Source: Arcobacter sp. (GTDB lineage Bacteria > Campylobacterota > Campylobacteria > Campylobacterales > Arcobacteraceae). From it: DNA of 30,777 nt. Each line of letters opens with the position of its first letter. The stretch's first letter is position 1. Under the pieces are notes generated by a model. The model searched no databases. It had not been told where the DNA came from and saw only the letters and a list, made by a program, of their open reading frames with translations. Of this stretch, positions 18,432-27,086 are shown piece by piece. Both the position numbers and the translations under genes were made by a program. The stretch lies in assembly GCA_016744485.1 (NCBI GenBank), contig JADGEG010000002.1:3506-34282 (forward strand), written 5' to 3'.

Positions 18432-19466
18432 ATGAAAAATATATTTACAAAAAGTGCTATTTTATTAGCAGGTTCAACATTGTTAGCAGGTTCGTTATTT
18501 GCAAAAACTGAGGTTTTAACGGTACATCACTTCTTAAGTCCTAAAGCTCCTGCGCATACAAAATTATTAATGCCATGGGCTAAAAAAATTGAAAAAATGT
18601 CAAATGGAAAGATTAAAGTTGAGATTTTCCCTTCAATGTCAATGGGTGGTAAACCAAATGAATTGTACAAGCAAGCAAGAGCTGGTAGTGCAGATATTGT
18701 ATGGACAGTTGCTGGATATACACCAGGTGTTTTTCCTAGAACTGAAGTATATGAACTTCCAACAGTTCACCAAGGTTCATCTTTAGCAACATCAATTGCA
18801 ATTAGAGAAAATTTTGATTTAATTAAAGATGATTATAAAAAAATTAAACCTTTATTAATTCATACACATGCAGGAAATGCATTACATATGACAAATAAAA
18901 AAATCAATAGTGTTGCAGATTTAAAAGGTATGAAATTAAGAACACCTTCAAGAACTGGTGCATGGTTAATTGAAGAATTTGGTGCAGATCCTGTTGGAAT
19001 GCCTATGCCTGCATTCCCTCAAGCACTTTCTAAAAATGCTGTTGATGGTGGGTTAATTCCATTTGAAGTTTTTCCTCCATTTAAATTCCACCAATTAACT
19101 AAGTTTTCAGCTGAAGGTGTAAACGGCGATAGATTTGGTACTTCTGTATTTTTATTATTAATGAATAAAGATAGATTTAATTCATTATCAAAAGAGCTAC
19201 AAGATATTATTGACGAAAGTTTTAATATGGATATGGTAAAAGAAATAGGTCAAGTTTGGATGAATGTTGAAAAACCAGGTATGAAAATGCAAGCAGCTTC
19301 TAAAAATTCTGAAGTAGCTAAGTATGATGCAAAAACAATGGCTGAGTTTGATGCTGTTGGACAAAAAGTTGTGGATAGATGGGTAGCTGAAGTTTCTAAA
19401 AAAGGAATAGATGGTCAAAAACTTGTAAACGAATCAAGAAAAGCAATTGCGAGAAACACTAAATAA
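18432..19466 (+). CDS. dctP: TRAP transporter substrate-binding protein (DctP family)
   Basis: This 344-residue periplasmic binding protein delivers a carboxylate ligand to the DctQM permease. A signal peptide is visible: KxK-type N-terminus, a hydrophobic core at residues 8-22 and a likely cut after A24 (SLFA-K). The conserved ligand-binding Arg is R170 in LRTPSR, which bonds the ligand carboxylate in this family. Given the neighbours, the cargo is probably an aromatic acid such as 4-hydroxybenzoate or protocatechuate. That is inference from context; most characterised DctP proteins bind other acids. Confidence 0.9.
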   Translation: MKNIFTKSAILLAGSTLLAGSLFAKTEVLTVHHFLSPKAPAHTKLLMPWAKKIEKMSNGKIKVEIFPSMSMGGKPNELYKQARAGSADIVWTVAGYTPGVFPRTEVYELPTVHQGSSLATSIAIRENFDLIKDDYKKIKPLLIHTHAGNALHMTNKKINSVADLKGMKLRTPSRTGAWLIEEFGADPVGMPMPAFPQALSKNAVDGGLIPFEVFPPFKFHQLTKFSAEGVNGDRFGTSVFLLLMNKDRFNSLSKELQDIIDESFNMDMVKEIGQVWMNVEKPGMKMQAASKNSEVAKYDAKTMAEFDAVGQKVVDRWVAEVSKKGIDGQKLVNESRKAIARNTK

Positions 19467-19478
19467 TAAAGGTTTTAT

Positions 19479-19985
19479 ATGGAAGCTTTAATTAAAAAAG
19501 CCTGCTTATGGTGGGTTTATTTATCAGGTGTATTATTACTAGTAATAGTCCTTGTCACAGTAATAAATATATCAGCATTCGGATTAGATAGAATTGCTAG
19601 ATTATTTGATATGAATGTTTCGGGATTATCTGGATATGAAGATTTTGTTAGGTTAACTATTAGTTGTATTGCATTAATGTTTTTTCCTTGGGCTCAAGCT
19701 CAAAGAGGACATATTGCAGTTGATTTTTTTGCTAATAAGTTTTCTACAAAATTACAACAAAGACTTGATATGTTTTGGTTAGGGCTGACATTAATATTAG
19801 TTATGTTCTTAGGCGTTTTAATGTTTTATGGAATGTTAGAGTCAAAAGAAGATGGAGCACTGTCTCCTATTCTTGGATGGACTGAATGGCCATTTTACAT
19901 ACCTGGTGTTATATCATTGTTTTTATGGACAATAGTACTTGCATACCAATTATTTATTAATAAAGGAGAAAAATTAAATGGCTGA
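19479..19985 (+). CDS. dctQ: TRAP transporter small permease subunit (DctQ family)
   Basis: This 168-residue inner-membrane protein has four predicted hydrophobic helices, near residues 16-36, 52-72, 92-115 and 137-157. PWAQAQRGHIAVDFF between helices two and three is a typical DctQ segment. It partners with DctM, whose gene overlaps its end by eight bases, and with the DctP protein just upstream. Ribosome site AAAGG precedes the ATG. Confidence 0.9.
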   Translation: MEALIKKACLWWVYLSGVLLLVIVLVTVINISAFGLDRIARLFDMNVSGLSGYEDFVRLTISCIALMFFPWAQAQRGHIAVDFFANKFSTKLQQRLDMFWLGLTLILVMFLGVLMFYGMLESKEDGALSPILGWTEWPFYIPGVISLFLWTIVLAYQLFINKGEKLNG

Positions 19986-21375
19986 AAAAGAATTAATCGG
20001 ATTAGCTGGGATTGTTGTCTTTTTTCTTTTATTAGTATTAAAAGCAAGAGTTGCATTTGCAATGGTATTTGTAGGGATTGTAGGAACTTATGCCTTATCT
20101 TTAAGTGTTTCATATATTAGGTTTGAACCTTATATAATGCAATATAAAAGTTTACTATGGGAAAATTTAGCGAGTTATGAGCTATCTGTTATTCCTTTGT
20201 TTATTTTGATGGGGTATTTAGCAAGTCATACTAAACTCGCACAAGATTTGTTTATGGGAATGAATGCCATCTTAGGTAGATTTAGAGGTGGCTTAGCCAT
20301 AACGGCTATTGGTTCTTGTGCTGGATTTGGAGCTGTGTCGGGATCATCTTTAGCAACTGCTTCAACCATGGGAAAAATTGCTTTACCAGAGTTAGAAAAG
20401 CTTGGATATTCTCCTAGATTGGCTACTGGTACATTAGCAGCAGGGGGAACGTTGGGAATTTTAATTCCACCTTCAGTTGCATTAGTATTATATGCAATAG
20501 TTGTGGAGGCTTCTATTATAGAAATGTTTCAAGCAGCTGTAATACCTGGAATAATTGCTGTTATATTTTTTATTGCTGTTATTATGATTCAAGTAAGATT
20601 AAAACCTGAAATTGCACCATTGGGTGAGCCTTTAACTAAAAAAGAAAGGAATAAAGCACTTTATAAACTTATACCCGTTGTATTAACTTTTGGTTCAATA
20701 ATTTTAGGATTAGGATTAGGATTATTTACGCCTACACCAGCAGCAGCAGCAGGGGTATTTATAATATCAATGTATGGTCTTTTTCTTAGAATAAAAGATG
20801 GTAAAGGTCAAGGGTTAACATTTGAGAGATTGAAAAATTCACTGGTTGAAACGACAACAACAAGTGCAATGTTATATTTTATACTATTTGGAGCAGAGGT
20901 TTTAAAAGGTTTCTTTTCAAGATCTGGTCTTCCTCAAGCCATAGCTGAATGGGCAATAACTGTTCCTGTTAGTCCCTGGATAGTATTAATAATTATCTTA
21001 ATAGTATTTATAATGCTAGGTTTTTTTATGGATTCAATGGCAATGATTTTAGTTGTTATTCCATTTATTTGGCCTGTTCTTATTAATATTAATGGTGGAG
21101 AATATGTTAGTGCAGCTGATTCAGCTTTTGGTATGACATTGGATGATTTAAAAATATGGTTCGGGATACTCTCCCTGGTCGTCATTGAATTAGGACTTAT
21201 AACACCACCCGTTGGATTAAATGTATTTATTATTTCAAAAATCGCTACAAATGTACCGATGATTGAAACTTTTAAAGGAGTGGTTCCATTTTTTGGTGTT
21301 GAAATAGTTAGAATTGGTTTACTATTATTAGTACCGTCACTGGTCCTATACTTACCAAAATTATTGGCGAATTAA
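19978..21375 (+). CDS. dctM: TRAP transporter large permease subunit (DctM family)
   Basis: This 465-residue polytopic membrane protein is the sodium-coupled transport channel of the TRAP system. It has about twelve hydrophobic helices and the family segments GFGAVSGSSLATAS and GTLGILIPPS early, and ITPPVGLNVFI near the end. The start ATG 19978 follows AAAGGAG within dctQ, so the two permease subunits are translationally coupled. A GLGLGL stretch in one helix is encoded by a TTAGGA repeat. Length and motif order indicate an intact gene. Confidence 0.93.
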   Translation: MAEKELIGLAGIVVFFLLLVLKARVAFAMVFVGIVGTYALSLSVSYIRFEPYIMQYKSLLWENLASYELSVIPLFILMGYLASHTKLAQDLFMGMNAILGRFRGGLAITAIGSCAGFGAVSGSSLATASTMGKIALPELEKLGYSPRLATGTLAAGGTLGILIPPSVALVLYAIVVEASIIEMFQAAVIPGIIAVIFFIAVIMIQVRLKPEIAPLGEPLTKKERNKALYKLIPVVLTFGSIILGLGLGLFTPTPAAAAGVFIISMYGLFLRIKDGKGQGLTFERLKNSLVETTTTSAMLYFILFGAEVLKGFFSRSGLPQAIAEWAITVPVSPWIVLIIILIVFIMLGFFMDSMAMILVVIPFIWPVLININGGEYVSAADSAFGMTLDDLKIWFGILSLVVIELGLITPPVGLNVFIISKIATNVPMIETFKGVVPFFGVEIVRIGLLLLVPSLVLYLPKLLAN

Positions 21376-21395
21376 AATTAAAATAAAGGAAAAAT

Positions 21396-22319
21396 ATGAG
21401 TAATAGTATACTACACCCTACAGGACTTTTTGATAATAGTGCTAAGGATTATAAACACATACAAGCAGTACCATTAGCATCAGCTATGGGAGCTGAAATC
21501 AGAGGTATTGATTTATCTAATGTTAGTGATGAAGCAATGGCAGAAATTGAAGATGCAATTTATAGACATAAATTAATTTATTTTAGAGATCAAGATATCT
21601 CATTTTCTGATCATGAAAAAATAACTTTAAAATTAGGTGAATTTGGAACTGATGCATATACTAAAGGTGTTGTTGGACATGAAAATATTCAACCTGTAAT
21701 TATGGAAGCTGATGCTGATACTAAAATGGTATTTGGTAGTGGTTGGCATACAGATTCAGCCTTTTTAGATGTACCCCCTGCAATTGCATTAAATTACGGA
21801 AAAGACATGCCTCCTTATGGAGGAGACACAATGTTTGCAAACAGTGTTTTGGCTTATAATAGTTTAAGTGAGGGAATGAAAGAATTGATAGCACCTTTAA
21901 AAGTGTGGATGAGTGCTAAAAAAGTCGTAGCTGCAATGCAAGCTGAAAAACAATCTCAGCAATCAGGGAAAGTAAGTAAGCTAGGTAGCATTGATCTTGA
22001 CCCAGATACAGTTAAAATGGTAGAAGGATCATATCATCCTCTTGTTAGAGTACACCCAGTTACAGCTGAAAAATCTTTATTTGTAGATGGTACTTACGCT
22101 AATGGAATTGAAGGATTAAGTGAAGATGAGGCAATGCCAATTATAAATTATTTATTTAAATTTGCTACTCAAGAATCATTTACATGTAGATTAAAATGGG
22201 AAAGTAAAACATTTATTATGTGGGATAATAGAATTTGCTTACATCAAGCATTTAATGATTATCAAGGATTTAGAAGAGAAATGTATAGAACTACTATAAT
22301 GGGTGAAAAACCACAATAA
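21396..22319 (+). CDS. TauD/TfdA-family Fe(II)/2-oxoglutarate dioxygenase
   Basis: This 307-residue oxygenase has the metal triad H118, D120 (WHTD) and H283 (LHQAFNDY), with R294 suited to bind 2-oxoglutarate. The family hydroxylates next to a hetero-atom: TauD releases sulfite from taurine and TfdA cleaves aryloxyacetates to phenols. It follows the TRAP genes with a 20-base gap and its own AAAGGA site, so it belongs to the catabolic unit. No protocatechuate 4,5-pathway step needs such an enzyme. A likely role is to free a phenolic acid from an ether, ester or sulfo-substituted precursor, but this is inference. The exact substrate is unknown. Confidence 0.85.
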   Translation: MSNSILHPTGLFDNSAKDYKHIQAVPLASAMGAEIRGIDLSNVSDEAMAEIEDAIYRHKLIYFRDQDISFSDHEKITLKLGEFGTDAYTKGVVGHENIQPVIMEADADTKMVFGSGWHTDSAFLDVPPAIALNYGKDMPPYGGDTMFANSVLAYNSLSEGMKELIAPLKVWMSAKKVVAAMQAEKQSQQSGKVSKLGSIDLDPDTVKMVEGSYHPLVRVHPVTAEKSLFVDGTYANGIEGLSEDEAMPIINYLFKFATQESFTCRLKWESKTFIMWDNRICLHQAFNDYQGFRREMYRTTIMGEKPQ

Positions 22320-22333
22320 AGGAAGAAATAAAG

Positions 22334-23113
22334 ATGGAAGATATTTTTAAATCAAGTACTGTACCTGCAGGGTATAGTGCAGTTGAGTGGGAAGCTAGAA
22401 TTGAATTAGCGTTATGTTATAGAATGGTTGATTATTATGGTTGGACAACTCAAGTTTATAATCATATTTCATATAGAATACCTGGAACTGAACATATTTT
22501 AATTAATGCTTTTGGTTTACTTTATAGTGAAATAAAACCATCAAATTTAGTGAAAATTGATTTAGATGGAAATAAAGTAGATGATAGCCCATATCCAGTA
22601 AATAAAGCTGGTTTTGTAATACACTCTGCAATTCATAAAGCAAGACACGATTTAAATTGTGTTATGCATACACATAATCCAGATGTTCAAGCAGTAAGTG
22701 CCCTTAAATGTGGTTTTATCCCTTATATGCAAGAAGCATATCAATTCCATGAAAGAATAGGGTATCACCATTTTGAGGGTATTGTTTTAGATGAAAGTGA
22801 ACAAGAAAGATTGGTTAGTGCAATTGGAGAAACCAATCATACTTTAATGCTTCATAATCATGGGGTGGTAACAACTGGAAATAATGTTGCAACTGCTTTT
22901 GTAAGAATGTATCAAATAATACAAGGTTGTATGGTTCAACTTAAAGTACAATCATCAGGACAAGAAATAATTCAAGCAAGTACAGAAGCGATGATTAAAA
23001 CCAGACATCAATTTGAAGGTGGAGATTCACAAGCTGGAGCGCAAGTTAGACTTCCAGAATGGCCAGCATATTATAGAATGATGAAAAAAATCGATCCTAA
23101 TTGGGATCAATAA
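22334..23113 (+). CDS. Class II aldolase/adducin-family protein
   Basis: This 259-residue zinc-binding protein has metal motifs H112-x-H114 (MHTHNPD) and H174-x-H176 (LHNHGVV). Members include sugar-phosphate aldolases and epimerases, and also aromatic-acid decarboxylases such as 3,4-dihydroxyphthalate decarboxylase, which makes protocatechuate. The 4,5-pathway already has its aldolase (LigK), so this gene probably serves an upstream or side reaction together with the neighbouring dioxygenase. It is the last gene of the same-strand run before a hairpin. Family membership is clear, the reaction is not. Confidence 0.85.
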   Translation: MEDIFKSSTVPAGYSAVEWEARIELALCYRMVDYYGWTTQVYNHISYRIPGTEHILINAFGLLYSEIKPSNLVKIDLDGNKVDDSPYPVNKAGFVIHSAIHKARHDLNCVMHTHNPDVQAVSALKCGFIPYMQEAYQFHERIGYHHFEGIVLDESEQERLVSAIGETNHTLMLHNHGVVTTGNNVATAFVRMYQIIQGCMVQLKVQSSGQEIIQASTEAMIKTRHQFEGGDSQAGAQVRLPEWPAYYRMMKKIDPNWDQ

Positions 23114-23121
23114 ATCTAATG

Positions 23122-23148
23122 GTAAATGAAATCTATGATTTTATTTAC
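23122..23148 (+). terminator. AT-rich hairpin after the catabolic run
   Basis: GTAAATGAAATC (23122-23133) pairs fully with GATTTTATTTAC (23137-23148), counting one G-U pair, around a three-base loop. It begins nine bases after the aldolase stop. There is no strong U-tract after it, so it could stabilise the mRNA end or act as a weak terminator separating the permease gene. Confidence 0.45.
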
Positions 23149-23186
23149 TTTAGTTATACTACCAAAAAATTAAAAAGTAATCAAAA

Positions 23187-24071
23187 ATGACAAAAAATCT
23201 TAATCAAGGTATTTATTTTATGTTAATTTCTGCTGTTTGTTTAGCACTTATGAGTGCTTTTGCAAAAGTATTATCACAAGAAATGCCAACAATTGAAATA
23301 GTCTTTTTTAGAAATGTTATAGGTGTTGGGTTAATTATGCTTACAATTATCAAAACACCAATATTAAATGTAGGTGGAAAACCTTGGTTACTCTTTTTTA
23401 GAGCAAGTATTGGATTACTAGCAATGTTATCATTTTTTTATAATATTGCTAATATTCCTTTGGCCAATGCAATTACATATTCAAGAATGTCTCCTGTATT
23501 TACAGCAATATTTGCAATGTGGTTTTTAAGAGAACATATTAACTTTAAAGGTTGGATTGCTATTGCTTTTGGTTTTATAGGTATGCTCTTTGTAATGCAA
23601 CCTGAAGGTTTGTTATTTGAAGAAAGTCATATTTTTGGATTGGTAAATGCTATTTGTGCTGCTTTAGCATTTACAAGTATAAGAGAATTAAAAAAATATT
23701 ATGATACAAGAACAATAGTACTAAGCTTTATGGGTATTGGGGTTATTGTACCAGTTATTTCAATGTATTTATCATCTTATTATACAAGTGATATATTTTA
23801 CTTTATGATGGGTGAATTTGTTTATCCAAACTTAAAACAAAGCATCTATTTAATAGGTGTTGGAATAACAGCAACTTTGGGACAAGTGTATATGACAAAA
23901 GCTTATGGGGAAACAAAGGCTGGAATAGTAGGAGCTGCAAGTTATTCTGTAATTGTATTTTCAATAATTATAGGGCTTATCTTAGGAGATGCTTTACCTA
24001 ATATTATGGGCTTTATAGGTATTATGCTAATTATAAGTGGCGGCATACTAATCGCTAGAAGTAAAATTTAA
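23187..24071 (+). CDS. EamA/DMT-superfamily permease
   Basis: This 294-residue inner-membrane protein has about ten hydrophobic helices in two EamA repeats (roughly residues 8-140 and 150-290). The first repeat has FFRN in its second helix and SPVFTAIFAMWFL before the repeat boundary, as usual for this group. DMT permeases export or import metabolites such as amino acids. It sits after the hairpin and before the IclR gene, 17 bases apart, so it is probably co-transcribed with the regulator. A role in moving an aromatic compound or its product is possible but unsupported by sequence. Confidence 0.85.
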   Translation: MTKNLNQGIYFMLISAVCLALMSAFAKVLSQEMPTIEIVFFRNVIGVGLIMLTIIKTPILNVGGKPWLLFFRASIGLLAMLSFFYNIANIPLANAITYSRMSPVFTAIFAMWFLREHINFKGWIAIAFGFIGMLFVMQPEGLLFEESHIFGLVNAICAALAFTSIRELKKYYDTRTIVLSFMGIGVIVPVISMYLSSYYTSDIFYFMMGEFVYPNLKQSIYLIGVGITATLGQVYMTKAYGETKAGIVGAASYSVIVFSIIIGLILGDALPNIMGFIGIMLIISGGILIARSKI

Positions 24072-24088
24072 ATAAAGAGTTATAAAAT

Positions 24089-24868
24089 ATGGAAGAAAAA
24101 ATAGTAAATAAAGATATCGTCAATTCCTTTATAAAAGGTTTAAATGTAATTAAAGCCTTTAATGCTAAGAATACTAATATGACATTATCTGATGTTGCTA
24201 AAAAGGTTGATATTACAAGAGCCAGTGCAAGAAGATTACTAATTACATTAGAATCATTAGGATATGTACATCAAGAAGATAATTTCTTTTCTTTAACACC
24301 TAAAGTTCTTGACTTAGGATATAGTTACTTTGCGGCACTTCCTTGGACAGATTTAGCTTATGAAAATATGAAAAATGTTGTCAATGAATGTAAATTATCC
24401 TGTTCAATTTCAATTTTAGATGGTACAAATGTAATATGTATAATGAGAATTGCAGCTACTAGAATATTAAGTGAAGGTATTCATGTAGGTTCAAGATTAC
24501 CTGCTGCATATACAGCTACTGGAAGACTTTTTATGACGCATATGAATGATAAAGAATTGTACGAGTATACAAATAAGTTACCTTATAAAAAAATGACAGA
24601 TAATAGTATTATTGATTCTTCTACGCTATATAAAAAATTAATGGATGAAAAAAAATTAGGATATCAAATAGTTATTGAAGAAATTGAAGATGGATTGGTT
24701 TCAATAGCCGTACCTATTTATAATAGAGATAATGAGATGATTGGTGCTATGAATATTGCTTCTCATATGAGTTATAAAAATGTAACACGTTTAAAAGAAA
24801 CAGTTTTACCTGTGTTGTTAAAAGCTACAAAAGAAACAAACGACGCAATAAAACTATTGCAACATTAA
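24089..24868 (+). CDS. IclR-family transcriptional regulator (PcaR/PcaU/PobR-like)
   Basis: This 259-residue regulator has an N-terminal winged helix-turn-helix (about residues 12-72, with MTLSDVAKKVDITRASARRLL) and a C-terminal ligand-binding IclR domain. FIKGLNVIKAF at the start and FSLTPKVLDLGYSYF after the wing are typical of the subgroup that controls protocatechuate and 4-hydroxybenzoate degradation. It is probably the local regulator of the lig/pob run, acting on the two GAAC-N4-GTTC palindromes at 11198 and 11247, with protocatechuate or 4-hydroxybenzoate as likely effector. Whether it activates or represses cannot be told from sequence. Confidence 0.88.
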   Translation: MEEKIVNKDIVNSFIKGLNVIKAFNAKNTNMTLSDVAKKVDITRASARRLLITLESLGYVHQEDNFFSLTPKVLDLGYSYFAALPWTDLAYENMKNVVNECKLSCSISILDGTNVICIMRIAATRILSEGIHVGSRLPAAYTATGRLFMTHMNDKELYEYTNKLPYKKMTDNSIIDSSTLYKKLMDEKKLGYQIVIEEIEDGLVSIAVPIYNRDNEMIGAMNIASHMSYKNVTRLKETVLPVLLKATKETNDAIKLLQH

Positions 24869-24896
24869 ATTATTTTAAAAAAAGGTAAATATATAT

Positions 24897-26450
24897 ATGT
24901 CTAAAGTTGTTGTTTCTAGAATATGTGATTGTTTTCTTAAAAGTGAATTAGAAGCTAACAGCGAATTTGATTCAAGTGAAGAATAGGCGCATCTAGAATA
25001 AAAAGGTGTTGAAGATTCAATGAGTTTTGATTTTACTAAAAATTGTAAATTGACGGTTAAATGTATCAAAAAAGCATTAAAAAAAGCTTCTTTAAAAGGT
25101 AAAGATATTGTTTCTTTAAGTGCAACTAGTATGATAGAAGGAATTATTGTATAAGATAAAAAGAGTAAAGAACTTTGGGGCGTTGCTAATGTTGATGCAA
25201 GAGCTTCTAAAGAAGTGGCCTTTATAAATAAAAAATATCCTAAATTAGAAAAAGAATTTTACAAAACTTTTGGACAAACATTTGCACTAGGAGCACTTCC
25301 TAGAATTATGTGGCTTAAAAATAATAAACCAAAAATATATAAAAAAGTAAGAAATATATCCATGATTAGTGATTGGATTTTGGCTAAATTATCAGGAGTT
25401 ATTGCTGTTGATCCTAGTAATTCAGGAACCAGTGGTATCTTTTATTTGGAAAAAAGACAATGGAAAAAGTCCATGGCTAAAAAACTAGGTATAAAAGATA
25501 GTATTTTTACTAAAGTAATGCAAACTGGTACCTTAATGGGAATGGTAACTTCAAGTGCATCCAAACAAACAAACTTAAGTACGAAAACAAAAGTAGTAAT
25601 GGGTGGTGGTGATGTACAACTAGGAAGTGCTGGGTTAGGAATTGTTAAAGAAAATCAAGTTGCAATTTTAGGTGGTTCTTTTTGGCAACAAATTGTAAAT
25701 ATTCCTTCAAATACAAAAGTTCCTAATAATATGAATATTAGAGTTAATCCACATGTTATTCAAACTTTATCTCAAGCAGAAAGTATTAGCTTTTTTTCTG
25801 GACTTGTGATGAAGTGGTTTAGAGATAGTTTATGTGGCTTAGAAAAACTTCAAGCTAAAGAGCAAAATATTGATGTGTATGCATTGCTTGAGAAAAAAGC
25901 AGCTAATGTTCCTCTTGGTTCTTATGGAATACTTCCTATTTTTTCTGATGCAATGAAATACAAAAAATAGTATCATGCAAGTCCTAGTTTTTTAAATTTA
26001 GGGCTTAATGAACAAAAATATAATATAGCTTCAATGTTCCGTAGTTTACAAGAAAATGCATGTATAGTTTCAAATATTAATTTACAAAATATACAAAAGT
26101 TCTCAAATGTAAAAATAAATGAAATAGTTTTTGCTATTGGTGCTAGTAAAGGTGAACTTTGGTGTCAAATCTTAGCCGATGTTACTGGTAAAAAAATATT
26201 AGTACCAAAAATTATTGAAGCAACTGCATTGGGTGCGGCTATGAGTGCTGCTGTTGGAGCTGGGATTTATGAAAACTTGGAAGAAGCAACTACTAAACTT
26301 ATAAAGTTCGATAAAGAATATACACCAAATACTTCAAATACAAAAAAATATAAAGTCATACAAAAAAACTGGCAAAAAGCATACAAAGCACAACTAAAAC
26401 TTGTGGATAAAAATATCACTACTTCTATGTGGAAAGCACCTGGGTTATAA
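24897..26450 (+). pseudogene. lsrK: Autoinducer-2 kinase, broken by four in-frame stops
   Basis: The sequence matches LsrK, the FGGY kinase that phosphorylates the signal AI-2 after uptake. ANVDARA, ISDWILAKLSG, VDPSN, GGGDVQLG, NPHVIQ, QAESISFF and the C-terminal TTSMWKAPGL are all LsrK-like. One reading frame runs from 24984 to 26450 without a frameshift but has stops at TAG 24984, TAA 24999, TAA 25152 and TAG 25968. The first and last replace the Trp seen in LsrK. The first 29 codons are unrecognisable and the N-terminal phosphate motif DAGTGS is missing, so a deletion or frameshift affected the start. No lsr transporter or lsrR is in the window. The product should be inactive. Confidence 0.85.
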
Positions 26451-26468
26451 GTAAATATTTGATACCTT

Positions 26469-26647
26469 GGGACTGTTCAAAAATCTGTGTCAAGCTGGTA
26501 GAATAGAAGATACCAAAGGACACAGAGATGAAAATAGAAATAGATGCAGAACAATTTGCTAAAGATATGTAGCTTAAATTGTATATCAACTAGCCTTATA
26601 TCTTATACTTTTAAGTGTGAATGTTCAGCTTAAGTTTTTAGACACCC
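26469..26647 (+). mobile_element. Probable IS256-family insertion-sequence remnant
   Basis: A terminal-repeat-like segment beginning GGGACTGTTCAAAAATCTG at 26469 is followed by a short reading frame, ATG 26528 to TAG 26572, reading MKIEIDAEQFAKDM. This resembles the first residues of IS256-type transposases. Nothing of the transposase body remains. At 26635-26647 a stretch ending GACACCC is an imperfect inverted match to the left end. It lies just after the lsrK pseudogene and marks the right side of the decayed region. The family call rests on a short match. Confidence 0.45.
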
Positions 26648-26677
26648 ATATATTTTATTAAACCACAATTGTTCATT

Positions 26678-26977
26678 TTACTTACCAAATACTTTTATAA
26701 TATCAAGTAAATTATCCATTTGAGCTTGTGCTTCTGCACTATTGCCATCTTTAATCTTATCAATTAAGTGACCTTTTGCATAATGTTCTACATATGAGGC
26801 TGTCATAGAATTGACTGCACCTTTTACAGATGTTAACTGTCTTATTGTTTCATAAGGGTCACTATCAAGATTAAAATTTTCATCTGTAAATTTATTTTTT
26901 AATGAATTTATTTGTCCTGCAATTCGATTTATTCTATTTTGTAATTTTTTACGTTCAATTTCACAACAATATGCCAT
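26678..26977 (-). CDS. CsoR/RcnR/FrmR-family metal- or aldehyde-sensing repressor
   Basis: This 99-residue all-helical DNA-binding protein of the DUF156 family is recognisable by RINRIAGQINSLK and LTSVKGAVNSM. Members are tetrameric repressors released by Cu(I), Ni/Co, formaldehyde or sulfur species. The Cys that nearly all members carry before the second helix is absent: the aligned place has P41-Y42. Two cysteines stand instead at C4-C5, and H65 and H70 are kept in the later helix. The inducer therefore cannot be predicted. ATG 26977 is chosen because AAAGGA precedes it. No metal exporter lies beside it; the divergent neighbour is bioA. Confidence 0.82.
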   Translation of the reverse strand: MAYCCEIERKKLQNRINRIAGQINSLKNKFTDENFNLDSDPYETIRQLTSVKGAVNSMTASYVEHYAKGHLIDKIKDGNSAEAQAQMDNLLDIIKVFGK

Positions 26978-27086
26978 CTTTCTTTCCTTTAGTAAAATAT
27001 ACAATAGGAAGTATATTATATCTTATAAAATAACATTTAAATATAAAAATACATATTTCTTTAGATTAAGAATTTAAAATATTTTT

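Noticed and set aside
20703..20728. Tandem TTAGGA repeats resembling a telomere-like or phase-variable microsatellite.
   Set aside because: The six-base unit keeps frame and encodes a GLGLGL membrane helix of DctM, so it is ordinary coding sequence.
24984..25970. Possible programmed stop-codon readthrough or recoding in the lsrK homologue.
   Set aside because: Stops are both TAG and TAA, four in number, and the N-terminal phosphate motif is also lost; simple decay explains this better.
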